Of a stretch of DNA of 64,000 nucleotides, positions 7,327 through 15,282 are shown in pieces; the stretch's first letter is position 1, and every line of letters starts with the position of its first letter. The notes under the pieces are model-generated. The model was not told the origin of the DNA, made no database searches, and was given only the letters and a program-made list of their open reading frames with translations. Location: NCBI GenBank assembly GCA_004555155.1, contig SFJH01000006.1, positions 1-64,000 on the forward strand, read 5' to 3'. The stretch is from Clostridiales bacterium. Its GTDB lineage: Bacteria; Bacillota; Clostridia; Christensenellales; Aristaeellaceae. Position numbers and translations under genes: made by a program.

Positions 7327-8459
7327 TGCGCCGCGAGCAGCAGCTTCGCGACATCCTCCTTTGAAAGATAGGCGGGATTGACGATGATCGCGCCGTCATT
7401 GACCGCCTTTTCGCACACCTCGCCGATGCAGGCGGGATCGAACCGTCCGGTGTCCCGCAGCCGCAGCGGCAGACCACTCCTTTCGCCGATGCTGCGGATG
7501 AACCCGCGCACGGCCTCCACCGGATCGGTCTGTCCGGGGAAGTAGGGCAGCAGATCGCTGTACAGCGCGCCCACCCGGCCGCGGTTGAAGTCCATCACCC
7601 AGGGCAGCAGGATGGCCATGGCCTCGCCGTGGGGAATGTGGCACACGCCGCCCAGCGCGTGGCCGATGGCGTGCACCGCGCCCACCATGCTGTTGCCGAA
7701 GGCCGCGCCCGCCATGCAGGCCGCCACCGCCACGTCAATGCGCGCGGGGCTGCTTCCGTGCTCCACCACCTCGGGCAGCTTCTTTGTCAGGATGCCGATG
7801 GCCGCCAGGGCATAGGCGTCGCTCATGGGATTCTTCTGATCGCAGGTATAGGCCTCGATGGCGTGGCACAGCGCGTCCAGGCCGGTGGCGGCGGTGATCC
7901 GGGGCGGCAGCGACTGGGTCATGCGCGCGTCCAGCACGGCCACGTCCGGCATCATGAACGGGTTGATGTACTCCAGCTTCACGCTCCTGTCCGGATGGCG
8001 GATGACCGCCACCGGCGTGCACTCGCTGCCGGTTCCGGCGGTGGTGGGCACGGCGATGTAGGGCACGCGCCCGCCCATGGGCAGATTCTCACAGCCCATC
8101 AGCCCCAGGATGTCGTCCTTGCCCTGGCTCAGCAGCAGCTTCACGCCCTTGGCGGTGTCCAGCACCGATCCGCCGCCCAGCGCGACGATGCCGTGACAGC
8201 CCTGCGCCCGGCAGAGCTTCGCGATGTCGTTGACGGTGTGCACGCTGGAATCGGCGGGCACCTGGTCGAACGTCACGCAGTCGGTCAGGCCCGTGATCTC
8301 CTGAAACCGCCTGACCACGCCCAGCTTCGTCAGCGTCTCGTCGGTCAGCAGCAGCGGCTTCTCCATGCCCAGCGCCTTTGCCTCGTACATCAGGTTGCCC
8401 AGCGCATCCTCTCCGGCGCAGATCTTCACCGGATTGTAGAATTCAAAATATCCCTTCAT
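7323..8459 (-). CDS. Iron-containing alcohol dehydrogenase
   Basis: A 378-aa group III (iron-dependent) alcohol dehydrogenase. The NAD-binding GGGSVLDTAKG motif and the metal-binding block HAIGHALGGVCHIPHGEAMA, with its three His, are both intact. It is placed 5 bp after the SCP2-like gene and overlaps the aldehyde dehydrogenase by 4 bp, which gives a three-gene operon. The family covers 1,3-propanediol, butanol and lactaldehyde-type enzymes; the substrate cannot be chosen from the sequence. Confidence 0.92.
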   Translation of the reverse strand: MKGYFEFYNPVKICAGEDALGNLMYEAKALGMEKPLLLTDETLTKLGVVRRFQEITGLTDCVTFDQVPADSSVHTVNDIAKLCRAQGCHGIVALGGGSVLDTAKGVKLLLSQGKDDILGLMGCENLPMGGRVPYIAVPTTAGTGSECTPVAVIRHPDRSVKLEYINPFMMPDVAVLDARMTQSLPPRITAATGLDALCHAIEAYTCDQKNPMSDAYALAAIGILTKKLPEVVEHGSSPARIDVAVAACMAGAAFGNSMVGAVHAIGHALGGVCHIPHGEAMAILLPWVMDFNRGRVGALYSDLLPYFPGQTDPVEAVRGFIRSIGERSGLPLRLRDTGRFDPACIGEVCEKAVNDGAIIVNPAYLSKEDVAKLLLAAQ

Positions 8460-8464
8460 CTATA

Positions 8465-8938
8465 TCAGCCCCTTCCGCACAGCGCCAGCGCATACACCGC
8501 GGCGGTGGGCAGCTGCTTCTTCACGCGCCGCTTGAGAATCCGACGGTTCCACACCCGCGGGAACAGATAGCCCTCGGCAGTCTCGATGGCGCGCACGAGG
8601 CACATGGTCTCGTTGATGTTGCCGGAGAGCACAAACCGATGCTCGCAGTAGGCCTGTCCGATGGATTCGAAGCCGGTGAACACCCGGAACGCGCCGGACA
8701 GGCTCTTGAAGGAGATCTCAATCTCCGCCGCCTGATCCGCCGCGCCCTTGTGCAGTCCGCCGCCCCGGCGCACCATGGTCAGCTGCGGCGCGTCCGCCGT
8801 CATGCCCGCGCGAATCCGCACGCACGCGCCCTCCGGCAGCTGCGCGAGCTCCGCCGCCACGCTCCCGTCGTACCGGTTCAGCACCCGCAGCGCCCGGTAG
8901 AGCACCTGCAGAATGATCGCAAGAATCGCTCTTTTCAT
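8465..8938 (-). CDS. Small SCP2-like protein, 157 aa
   Basis: First gene of the ADH-ALDH operon. I chose the ATG at 8938 because GGGAGGAA lies nine bases before it and the promoter at 9015-9043 fits; the longer open frame upstream has no ribosome site. The N-terminus is a single hydrophobic helix (KRAILAIILQVLYRAL). The middle, with EIEISFKSLSGAFRVFTGFESIGQA then an R-x-x-LSGNI turn, resembles the sterol-carrier-protein-2 fold. If so it may bind a lipid or hydrophobic alcohol/aldehyde for its two partners. That reading is tentative; there is no catalytic motif. Confidence 0.6.
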   Translation of the reverse strand: MKRAILAIILQVLYRALRVLNRYDGSVAAELAQLPEGACVRIRAGMTADAPQLTMVRRGGGLHKGAADQAAEIEISFKSLSGAFRVFTGFESIGQAYCEHRFVLSGNINETMCLVRAIETAEGYLFPRVWNRRILKRRVKKQLPTAAVYALALCGRG

Positions 8939-8960
8939 TGCACAATTCCTCCCGCGCGCC

Positions 8961-8989
8961 TTGACAAATCCCGCAGGGCGCGATAAAAT
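8961..8989 (+). promoter_or_regulatory. Promoter of the MarR gene
   Basis: TTGACA (8961-8966), 17 bp, then TAAAAT (8984-8989), pointing toward the MarR gene. It lies within the 124-bp divergent intergenic region. Confidence 0.8.
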
Positions 8990-8990
8990 G

Positions 8991-9005
8991 GTTCTATATA
9001 TGAAC
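8991..9005. promoter_or_regulatory. Candidate MarR operator
   Basis: GTTCTATATATGAAC is an inverted repeat with arms GTTC/GAAC around an AT-rich centre. It sits at the expected start of the MarR transcript and inside the leader of the divergent operon. This size and place are typical of a MarR-family autoregulatory site; binding is inferred. Confidence 0.5.
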
Positions 9006-9014
9006 TTTCTCAGG

Positions 9015-9043
9015 ATTATAGCACAGCCGATGCGCGCTTTCAA
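9015..9043 (-). promoter_or_regulatory. Promoter of the SCP2-like/ADH/ALDH operon
   Basis: On the minus strand, TTGAAA (9038-9043), 17 bp, then TATAAT (9015-9020). It faces the MarR promoter with the GTTC..GAAC dyad between them. Confidence 0.8.
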
Positions 9044-9062
9044 TCCCCGAAAGGAACCGCGA

Positions 9063-9530
9063 ATGGAAAATTTGAATGAAAAATTGCTGAATGCGTGGCT
9101 GACATTGTCCTCGGTCGTGAACAACGAGCGCATTGTCTCCTCCATTCCCTTCAACGAAGCCCACGTGTGCAACCTGCTGTACCGCCAGCGGATGGAGAAT
9201 CCGGGCGTATTCCTGACCGCCACGGAGCTGTGCGCCCGCACGCGGATGCTGAAGTCCCAGATGAACAAGGTACTGGCCTCGCTGGAACGCCAGAACATGA
9301 TCACCCGCTTCCGGGCCCCGGACGACCGCCGCAAGGCGTACATTCAGCTGGTGGAGGAGAATCTGCCCCGCTTCGAGGCCGTCCACGCCCGCTCCATCGC
9401 GCTGGTGGACTGCGCCATCCGGCAGCTGGGCGCAGGCTCTGCCCAGCAGCTGGCGGAGCTTCTGCTGCGCGTGGCCAACTATGTGGACGAGACGCTGCAG
9501 ACCTCCGGCGAGCACGGCCACAACGTCTGA
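9063..9530 (+). CDS. MarR-family transcriptional regulator
   Basis: A 155-aa winged-helix regulator. The DNA-binding region has TATELCARTRMLKSQMNKVLASLERQ as helix-turn-helix, followed by the MarR wing signature DDRRKAYIQL near residue 100. I chose the ATG at 9063, with GAAAGGAA before it; the in-frame ATG at 9000 would lie almost at the transcription start. It is divergent from the ADH/ALDH operon and shares its control region, so it most likely regulates that operon and itself. Confidence 0.88.
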   Translation: MENLNEKLLNAWLTLSSVVNNERIVSSIPFNEAHVCNLLYRQRMENPGVFLTATELCARTRMLKSQMNKVLASLERQNMITRFRAPDDRRKAYIQLVEENLPRFEAVHARSIALVDCAIRQLGAGSAQQLAELLLRVANYVDETLQTSGEHGHNV

Positions 9531-9752
9531 CGGCCGCGCCTCCCGCAGCGGCATTATTATATGGAAAGAATTATTTCACAGAGCCTTGACTTTTCCCAGA
9601 TCCGATTGACGTTGACGGACGCGCCGCCGCATGCTACAGTAGTATTGCAGACATGCGGCGGCGCCGTTTCGCGCAAAACGTTCAGACTTTCTGTCCGGGC
9701 TCCCGCCTTTTGTCCGGATAAAAAAAACTTTACAAAGGCTTGATGAATTACA
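9531..9752. other. Intergenic stretch with a 13-bp hairpin
   Basis: No gene seen. GCGCCGCCGCATG (9621-9633) and CATGCGGCGGCGC (9652-9664) form a perfect 13-bp stem with an 18-nt loop. No T run follows, so a simple terminator is unlikely. TTGACG at 9612-9617 with TACAGT 17 bp later resembles a promoter whose -10 falls in the hairpin loop. It may be a dyad operator or RNA element. Confidence 0.5.
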
Positions 9753-9781
9753 TTGACAAACGCTTATAAGTCTGTTAGAAT
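9753..9781 (+). promoter_or_regulatory. Promoter of the Ugp-like transporter operon
   Basis: TTGACA (9753-9758), 17 bp, then TAGAAT (9776-9781), 82 bp upstream of the binding-protein start. Confidence 0.8.
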
Positions 9782-9792
9782 AAATAACGTGA

Positions 9793-9836
9793 TTGGTGCG
9801 TGTGTAAAGTGAACAACAATTTCACACGCATTAACC
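9793..9836 (+). promoter_or_regulatory. Inverted repeat in the transporter leader
   Basis: GCGTGTG (9798-9804) and CACACGC (9823-9829) are a perfect pair; TTGGT upstream and ACCAA downstream extend the symmetry, with three extra bases on the right. An inner GTGAA/TTCAC pair is also present. Sited just after the promoter, it could be a repressor operator or a leader stem-loop controlling this sugar importer. Confidence 0.5.
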
Positions 9837-9863
9837 AAATATAAAAAGGAGTGACCCAATACT

Positions 9864-11174
9864 ATGAAGAAGTTCCTTTCTCTCGCACTGGTACTGGTCC
9901 TCGCTCTTGGCTTCGCCACCATGGCGAGCGCTGAGACCGAGAAGCGCACCGTGACCTTCTGGCACTGCTCCGGCGGTACCATCGGCGAGGCCATTCAGGC
10001 CAATGTCGACGCTTTCAATGCTTCGCAGGACGAAATCTTCGTCGACGCCATCTATCAGGGCGGCTATGACGACTCCCTGATCAAGATCAAGGCTGCCGTC
10101 CCCGCCGGCGAAGGCCCCGACGTGTTCCACATCTTCGAGATGGCGACCGCTTACCTGGCCAACGTTGACTGGGTGGTGCCCTTCTCCGACATGCTCGAGA
10201 AGGATCCCTTCATGAGCCTGGACGACATCAACGGCGCAATGCGTAACTACTACACCGTTGACGGCAAGTTCCTGTGCCTGCCCTTCAACCCCTCCTCCCC
10301 CATCATGTACTACAACAAGACCGCCTTCGAGGCTGCCGGCATCACCGAGGTTCCCACCACCTTCGCTGAGATCGAAGCCATCGCGCAGCAGCTGGTCGAC
10401 GGTTCCGATTGCCAGTACGCCATGGGCCTGTCCATCTACGGCTGGTTCTTCGAGGCTCTGCTGGTCGGCTCCGGCCACTACTATGTGGACAACGAGAACG
10501 GCCGCGTAGCGCCCGCTACCAAGATCGAGTACGACACCAACGGCGGCGGCCAGATGGTCATGGAAGCCTGGAAGCGCCTCGTGGACGAGGGCGTCTGCTT
10601 CAACTACGGCGTTGACAACGACTCCTCCAAGGCTGCCTTCATGGCTGGCGACACCGCCATCACCTTCGAGTCCACCGCACAGCTGACCACCATCACCAAC
10701 GGCTCCTCCTTCGAGGTCGGCGCCGCGATGCTGCCCTCCGTGCTGGACGAGCGCGTTGACCGCGCCATCATCGGCGGCGGCAACCTCTGGCTGGTCAACA
10801 CCGGCGACGAGCAGCGCATGGCTGACACCTGGGAGTTCATGAAGTTCATGGCTTCTCCGGAACCCGCCGCTGCCTTCTCCATGGCCACCGGTTACTATGC
10901 TGCCAACGCCCGCGCCTATGAGGTTGAGGAGTATGTGCAGTATCTGGACGAGCATCCCAACGCCAAGGTCGCTCTGGACCAGCTGAACGCTTCCGAGCTG
11001 AGCAACCTGACCGGTTCTCTGTTCACCGGCGTCTCCCCCGAGCTGCGTCAGATCTGGCAGGAGGAAATGGATCTCTACCTGCAGGATGCTTACTCCATCG
11101 AGGACGCTCTGGCCGAGTGCGCTGAGCGCTCCAACGCCGCTCTGGCTGCCTACAACGCCAACACTGCCGCGTAA
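9864..11174 (+). CDS. Extracellular sugar-binding protein, UgpB-like
   Basis: A 436-aa family-1 solute-binding protein of a CUT1-type ABC importer. The Sec signal peptide is residues 1-24 (MKKFLSLALVLVLALG..) with an ASA-ET cleavage site and no lipobox Cys, so membrane anchoring as a lipoprotein is not predicted. VPAGEGPDVFHIFEMAT and FNPSSPIMYYNKTAF resemble the glycerol-3-phosphate/sn-glycerol diester binder UgpB, but the ligand is uncertain. AAAAGGAGTGA is the ribosome site. Two permease genes follow; no ATPase gene is present, so a shared MsmK/UgpC-type ATPase from elsewhere is implied. Confidence 0.88.
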   Translation: MKKFLSLALVLVLALGFATMASAETEKRTVTFWHCSGGTIGEAIQANVDAFNASQDEIFVDAIYQGGYDDSLIKIKAAVPAGEGPDVFHIFEMATAYLANVDWVVPFSDMLEKDPFMSLDDINGAMRNYYTVDGKFLCLPFNPSSPIMYYNKTAFEAAGITEVPTTFAEIEAIAQQLVDGSDCQYAMGLSIYGWFFEALLVGSGHYYVDNENGRVAPATKIEYDTNGGGQMVMEAWKRLVDEGVCFNYGVDNDSSKAAFMAGDTAITFESTAQLTTITNGSSFEVGAAMLPSVLDERVDRAIIGGGNLWLVNTGDEQRMADTWEFMKFMASPEPAAAFSMATGYYAANARAYEVEEYVQYLDEHPNAKVALDQLNASELSNLTGSLFTGVSPELRQIWQEEMDLYLQDAYSIEDALAECAERSNAALAAYNANTAA

Positions 11175-11216
11175 TTCTCCCGCCCTGACCGACAATAAGG
11201 CTTAGGGTCTGAGACT

Positions 11217-11249
11217 GGAAGGAAGCAAAGGCCCTCTTTGCTTCCTTCC
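11217..11249 (+). promoter_or_regulatory. Intercistronic hairpin after the binding protein
   Basis: A perfect 14-bp stem, GGAAGGAAGCAAAG with its complement, around a GCCCT loop, in the gap between binding protein and first permease. No T run follows. Such hairpins usually protect the 3' end of binding-protein mRNA or lower read-through, so that binding protein exceeds permease. Confidence 0.75.
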
Positions 11250-11281
11250 ATGAATATTCTCTACAAGGAAGGGATTGTTCC

Positions 11282-12175
11282 ATGACCACGAAATTGCCGC
11301 AGCAAACGGTGCAGAAGAAGGGGTTCACCTTCCGGGACCTCACGCCTTATCTGTACATCGTTCCCTCTCTCGCACTGTTTATCCTGTTCGTCTTCTATCC
11401 GTTCGTGAAGACGATCTACCTCAGCCTGTCCTCCACGGACCTCAACGGCAACGCCACCGGCTTCGTCGGCTTTGCCAACTACATCACCGCCTTCCAGGAC
11501 AAGACCATGTGGACCGCCCTCTGGGTGACCATCAAGTACGCGCTGATGGTCGTGGCTGGTTCCATCGTGATGGGCACCATCTGCGCCATCCTGGCCAACG
11601 AGTCCTTCAAGGGCCGCGGCCTCGTCCGCACCGTTTACGCAATGCCCATGGCGATCTCCTCCGCCTGCATCGCGGTTATCGCCACCTTCATCCTCAACCC
11701 CACCATGGGCATCCTCAACCAGATTCTGGGCACCCAGATCAAGTGGCTCAAGGGCATCAACACCGCCCTTCCCTCCGTCGCCGTTGTCACCATCTGGATG
11801 AACATCGGCATGAACTATCTGTTCGTCATCGCCGCGCTGCAGAGCGTGGACATCTCCCTGTATGAGGCGGGCAGCATCGAGGGCGTCAACTTCTTCCAGA
11901 AGCACTGGTACATCACCATCCCCAGCATTTCCCCGACATTGTTCTTCCTGCTGATCATCAACGTCATCAACTCCTTCCAGGCTTACGCCCAGATTCGACT
12001 GATGACTCAGGGCGGTCCGGGTAAGTTCACAACAACGTTGGTTTACATGATTTATCGCGAGACGTTTGAGAACATGCGCTACGCCTCCGGTGCGACCATG
12101 TCCGTCATTCTGTTCGTGATCCTGTTCATCCTCACCGCGATCCAGTTCAAGGTAGAAAAGAAGGTGACGTACTAA
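11282..12175 (+). CDS. Sugar ABC transporter permease, UgpA-like
   Basis: A 297-aa membrane permease of the MalF/UgpA type with about six transmembrane helices; the first is PYLYIVPSLALFILFVFYPF. The EAA loop (YEAGSIEGVNFFQKHWYITIP) sits near residues 200-220 and docks the ATPase. AAGGAAGGG before the ATG is the ribosome site. The stop overlaps the next permease start (TAATG). It forms the membrane pore with the 12175 product. Confidence 0.92.
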   Translation: MTTKLPQQTVQKKGFTFRDLTPYLYIVPSLALFILFVFYPFVKTIYLSLSSTDLNGNATGFVGFANYITAFQDKTMWTALWVTIKYALMVVAGSIVMGTICAILANESFKGRGLVRTVYAMPMAISSACIAVIATFILNPTMGILNQILGTQIKWLKGINTALPSVAVVTIWMNIGMNYLFVIAALQSVDISLYEAGSIEGVNFFQKHWYITIPSISPTLFFLLIINVINSFQAYAQIRLMTQGGPGKFTTTLVYMIYRETFENMRYASGATMSVILFVILFILTAIQFKVEKKVTY

Positions 12176-13026
12176 TGGCAAAGACGAATATGAAGATCAC
12201 CGCATCCAAGGTGAAGCAGAATAATCCCGTCGCCGGTATCGTCGCCATCATTCTGGCCCTGCTCGTCATTTCGCCGCTGCTGTACTGTCTGATGGCCAGC
12301 TTCCTGACGGAGAAGCAGATCTTCGCCAAGCAGCTGTTCCCCTCCAGCTTCTACACCGGCAACTACGTCGCAGCGCTGCAGCAGGCTCCGCTGTTCACCT
12401 TCATCCGCAACTCGGTGATCGTGGCCGGCACCTGTACCTTCCTGCAGCTGTTCACCGGCTCCCTGGCCGGCTACGCCTTTGGCTGCCTGAAGTTCAAGGG
12501 CCAGAACGGCATCTTCCGCGTGTTCCTGGCCACCATGATGATCCCCGGCAACGCCATCATCATCTCCAACTATCTGACCGTGTCCAGTTGGGGCCTCATC
12601 AAGGCCAACACCCTGTGGGTTCTGATCGTGCCCTACATGACCAGCGCCTTCTGCGTGTTCAACATGCGTCAGGCCTACAAGTCCCTGCCCACCGAGCTGC
12701 TGGAGGCGGCGGACATTGACGGCTGCAACTCCTTCCAGACCTTCTATCGCGTCGCGATGCCGCTGACCCTGCCCGCGCTGGGCGCCGCCGGCATTCAGAC
12801 CTTCCTGTCCGTCTGGAACCAGTACCTCTGGCCTCTGCTCACCACCAACACCGTGGAGTGCCGCACCGTTCAGCTCGGTATCGGTATGCTACAGAACGCC
12901 GACGGTCAGGCTTTCGGCACGATCATGGCCGGTACCACCGTTGTCATGATCCCGTCCCTGCTCGTCTTCGTTCTCGGCCAGAAGACGCTCATCTCCGGCC
13001 TCACCGCCGGTGCCGTCAAGGGCTAG
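12175..13026 (+). CDS. Sugar ABC transporter permease, UgpE-like
   Basis: A 283-aa MalG/UgpE-type permease. The N-terminal helix (PVAGIVAIILALLVISPLLY) is followed by a periplasm-side loop ending in TGNYVAALQQAP. The EAA loop reads LLEAADIDGCNSFQTFYRVAMP. It ends with the common GLTAGAVKG tail. It is the last gene of the operon: the hairpin-rich 234-bp repeat array begins right after its stop. Confidence 0.92.
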   Translation: MAKTNMKITASKVKQNNPVAGIVAIILALLVISPLLYCLMASFLTEKQIFAKQLFPSSFYTGNYVAALQQAPLFTFIRNSVIVAGTCTFLQLFTGSLAGYAFGCLKFKGQNGIFRVFLATMMIPGNAIIISNYLTVSSWGLIKANTLWVLIVPYMTSAFCVFNMRQAYKSLPTELLEAADIDGCNSFQTFYRVAMPLTLPALGAAGIQTFLSVWNQYLWPLLTTNTVECRTVQLGIGMLQNADGQAFGTIMAGTTVVMIPSLLVFVLGQKTLISGLTAGAVKG

Positions 13027-13728
13027 TCGGCGCGGCCGACAGCGACTTGCTGCCGCGTTTGGGTGACGGATTCTTCGGCGCTATGGTAGCGCCTCGAATC
13101 CTGAGCGGGCAGGGCCCGCAGCCACTTGCTGCCGCGTTTAGGTGACGGATTCTTCGGCGCTATGGTAGCGCCTTGAATCCTGCGTTCCGTTTCTGGCAAT
13201 CCTTTGGTACTCACATCGACCCTGTCCGCCACTGATTCAAGCGGACAGGGTCTTCCTTTGCGGGCAGGGCCTGCGGCCACTTGCTGCCACGTTTGGATGA
13301 CGGATTCTTCGGCGCTATGGTAGCGCCTCGAATCCTGAGCGGGCAGGGCCCGCGGCCACCTGCTGCCGCGTTTAGGTGACGGATTCTTCGGCGCTATGGT
13401 AGCGCCTCGAATCCTGCGTTCCGTTTCTGGCAATCCTTTGGTATTCACATCGACCCTGTCCGCCACTGATTCAAGCGGACAGGGTCTTCCTTTGCGGGCA
13501 GGGCCTGCGGCCACTTGCTGCCGCGTTTGGGTGATGGATTCTTCGGCGCTATGGCAGCGCCTCGAATCCTGAGCGGACAGCGCCCGCAGCCACCTGCTGC
13601 CGCGTTTGGGTGACGGATTCTTCGGCGCTATGGTAGCGCCTTGAATCCTGCGTTCCATTTCTGGCAATTCTTCGGTACTCACATCGACCCTGTCCGCCAC
13701 TGATTCAAGCGGACAGGGTCTTCCTTTT
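13027..13728. repeat. Three tandem 234-bp units carrying multiple hairpins
   Basis: Marker sequence TGCGTTCC recurs at 13181, 13415 and 13649, exactly 234 bp apart. Each unit has two 79-bp subrepeats with the dyad GGATTC..GGCGCTA-TGG-TAGCGCC..GAATCC, then a segment with the 12-bp stem GACCCTGTCCGC / GCGGACAGGGTC followed by TTCCTTT. That makes about nine hairpins in 0.7 kb. Because 234 is a multiple of 3, the antisense frame stays open, but I regard that as a by-product. The last hairpin has TTCCTTTTT and acts as an intrinsic terminator. Confidence 0.9.
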
Positions 13729-13730
13729 TG
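13685..13730 (+). terminator. Terminator at the end of the repeat array
   Basis: GACCCTGTCCGC and GCGGACAGGGTC form a perfect 12-bp stem with an 11-nt loop, followed by TTCCTTTTT. The same stem occurs in the two earlier units with a shorter T run. Confidence 0.75.
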
Positions 13731-13763
13731 TTGCGGCGGGGGTGGGGAGATTGGCGGTTGGGC

Positions 13764-13792
13764 TTGACATTGATGTGTTTTTCTGATATATT
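13764..13792 (+). promoter_or_regulatory. Promoter of the PLP-lyase-like gene
   Basis: TTGACA (13764-13769), 17 bp, then TATATT (13787-13792), 56 bp before the ATG at 13848. Confidence 0.82.
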
Positions 13793-13847
13793 CGCTCAGG
13801 TGGAAAGTTATACGGCAGAGAATTTGATCGAATGAGGAGTCGTTGAT

Positions 13848-15131
13848 ATGCAGATGGAAGAGATCTATCAATCCCTGGGCGTCAGCCCTCGGGTTTACGA
13901 ATATGGCGAGGAGGTGCTGGCCGGGCTGAAGGAGCGCTTTGAGGCGATCGACCGCGTGGCGGAGTACAATCAGGCGAAGGTGATCGGCGCGATGCAGAAG
14001 AACCGCGTCAGCGCGCAGTGCTTCGCCGCGACGACGGGCTACGGCTACGATGACGTGGGCCGCGACAATCTGGAGCGCGTCTATGCGGACGTCTTTCACA
14101 CCGAGGCCGCGCTGGTTCGGCCGCAGATCACCTGCGGCACGCATGCGCTGACGGTTGCGCTGAGCGCGAATCTGCTGCCCGGCGACGAGCTGCTTTCGCC
14201 GGTGGGCCGACCCTACGACACGCTGGAGGAGGTCATCGGCATTCGTCCGTCCACCTGCTCTCTGAAGGAGTACGGCGTGAGCTATCGCCAGGTGGATCTG
14301 CTGCCCGACAACGGCTTCGACTGGGACGGCATTCGCGCGGCGATCAACGAGAGGACCAAGGTGGTGACGATTCAGCGCTCGAAGGGCTATCAGACCCGTC
14401 CGACCTTTTCGGTCGGGCAGATCGGGGAGCTGATCGCCTTTGTGAAGTCGATCAAGCCGGATCTGGTCTGCATGGTGGACAACTGCTACGGCGAATTTGT
14501 GGAGACGATCGAGCCCTCGGACGTGGGGGCGGACATGACGGTCGGATCGCTGATCAAGAACCCGGGCGGCGGGCTGGCGCCCATCGGCGGCTACATCGTG
14601 GGCACGAAGCGCTGTGTGGAGCGCTGCGCCTATCGGCTGAGCGCGCCCGGTCTGGGACAGGAGGTCGGCGCGAATCTGGGCATCATGCCGGCGTTTTATC
14701 AGGGCTTCTTCATGGCCCCCACGGTGGTGGCCGGAGCGCTGAAGGGTGCGATTTTCGCGGCGAACATCTATGAAAAGCTGGGCTTCCGCGTGGTGCCGAA
14801 CTCCACGGAATCCCGCCACGACATCATTCAGGCGGTGGAGCTGGGCTCGCCGGAGCGCATGCTGGCGTTCTGCGAGGGCATTCAGGCGGCCGCGCCGGTG
14901 GACAGCTACGTGCGCCCGGAGCCCTGGCCGATGCCCGGCTATGATTCCGACGTGATCATGGCGGCGGGCGCCTTCGTGCAGGGTTCGAGCATCGAGCTCA
15001 GCGCCGACGGGCCGATCCGCGAGCCCTACGCGGTTTACTTCCAGGGCGGTCTGACCTGGTATCACGCGAAGCTGGGCATTCTGATGAGCCTGCAGAAGCT
15101 GTATGAAGCGGGCCTGGTAGAGCTGGGATAA
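13848..15131 (+). CDS. Methionine gamma-lyase / aluminium-resistance family PLP protein
   Basis: A 427-aa fold-type I PLP enzyme of the group annotated as 'aluminum resistance protein' or methionine gamma-lyase family (YnbB-like). The family signature is present: RPQITCGTHAL, then the probable Schiff-base lysine in SLIKNPGGGLAPIGGY, and QEVGANLG. GAGGAG precedes the ATG. It is monocistronic between a promoter and a strong hairpin. True substrates of this family are poorly known; a C-S lyase reaction is plausible but unproven. Confidence 0.9.
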   Translation: MQMEEIYQSLGVSPRVYEYGEEVLAGLKERFEAIDRVAEYNQAKVIGAMQKNRVSAQCFAATTGYGYDDVGRDNLERVYADVFHTEAALVRPQITCGTHALTVALSANLLPGDELLSPVGRPYDTLEEVIGIRPSTCSLKEYGVSYRQVDLLPDNGFDWDGIRAAINERTKVVTIQRSKGYQTRPTFSVGQIGELIAFVKSIKPDLVCMVDNCYGEFVETIEPSDVGADMTVGSLIKNPGGGLAPIGGYIVGTKRCVERCAYRLSAPGLGQEVGANLGIMPAFYQGFFMAPTVVAGALKGAIFAANIYEKLGFRVVPNSTESRHDIIQAVELGSPERMLAFCEGIQAAAPVDSYVRPEPWPMPGYDSDVIMAAGAFVQGSSIELSADGPIREPYAVYFQGGLTWYHAKLGILMSLQKLYEAGLVELG

Positions 15132-15148
15132 GGCAATCGTCATGCTGC

Positions 15149-15190
15149 GGGGGAGAGATTTCTGAAGAAATCTCTCCCCCGCGCTTCTTT
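15149..15190 (+). terminator. Terminator of the PLP-lyase-like gene
   Basis: A perfect 14-bp stem GGGGGAGAGATTTC / GAAATCTCTCCCCC with TGAA loop (15149-15162, 15167-15180), followed by GCGCTTCTTT, a weak T tract. Confidence 0.75.
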
Positions 15191-15240
15191 GGGAGGAACG
15201 GTTGGCAGGGATTGCGGAGCGCATTCGCGTTGGATCACAA

Positions 15241-15281
15241 AAGCATCCCGCCATCGGAGGGTTCTCCTTGGCGGGATGCTT
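15241..15281 (-). terminator. Terminator of the dipeptide-type ABC operon
   Basis: A 13-bp perfect stem (15241-15253 with 15269-15281), followed on the minus strand by TTTGTG. It adjoins the stop of the last ATPase gene. Confidence 0.75.
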
Positions 15282-15282
15282 G

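Noticed and set aside
13027..13728. CRISPR-like array
   Set aside because: The units are 234 bp with 79-bp subrepeats, no unique spacers, and no cas genes are near.
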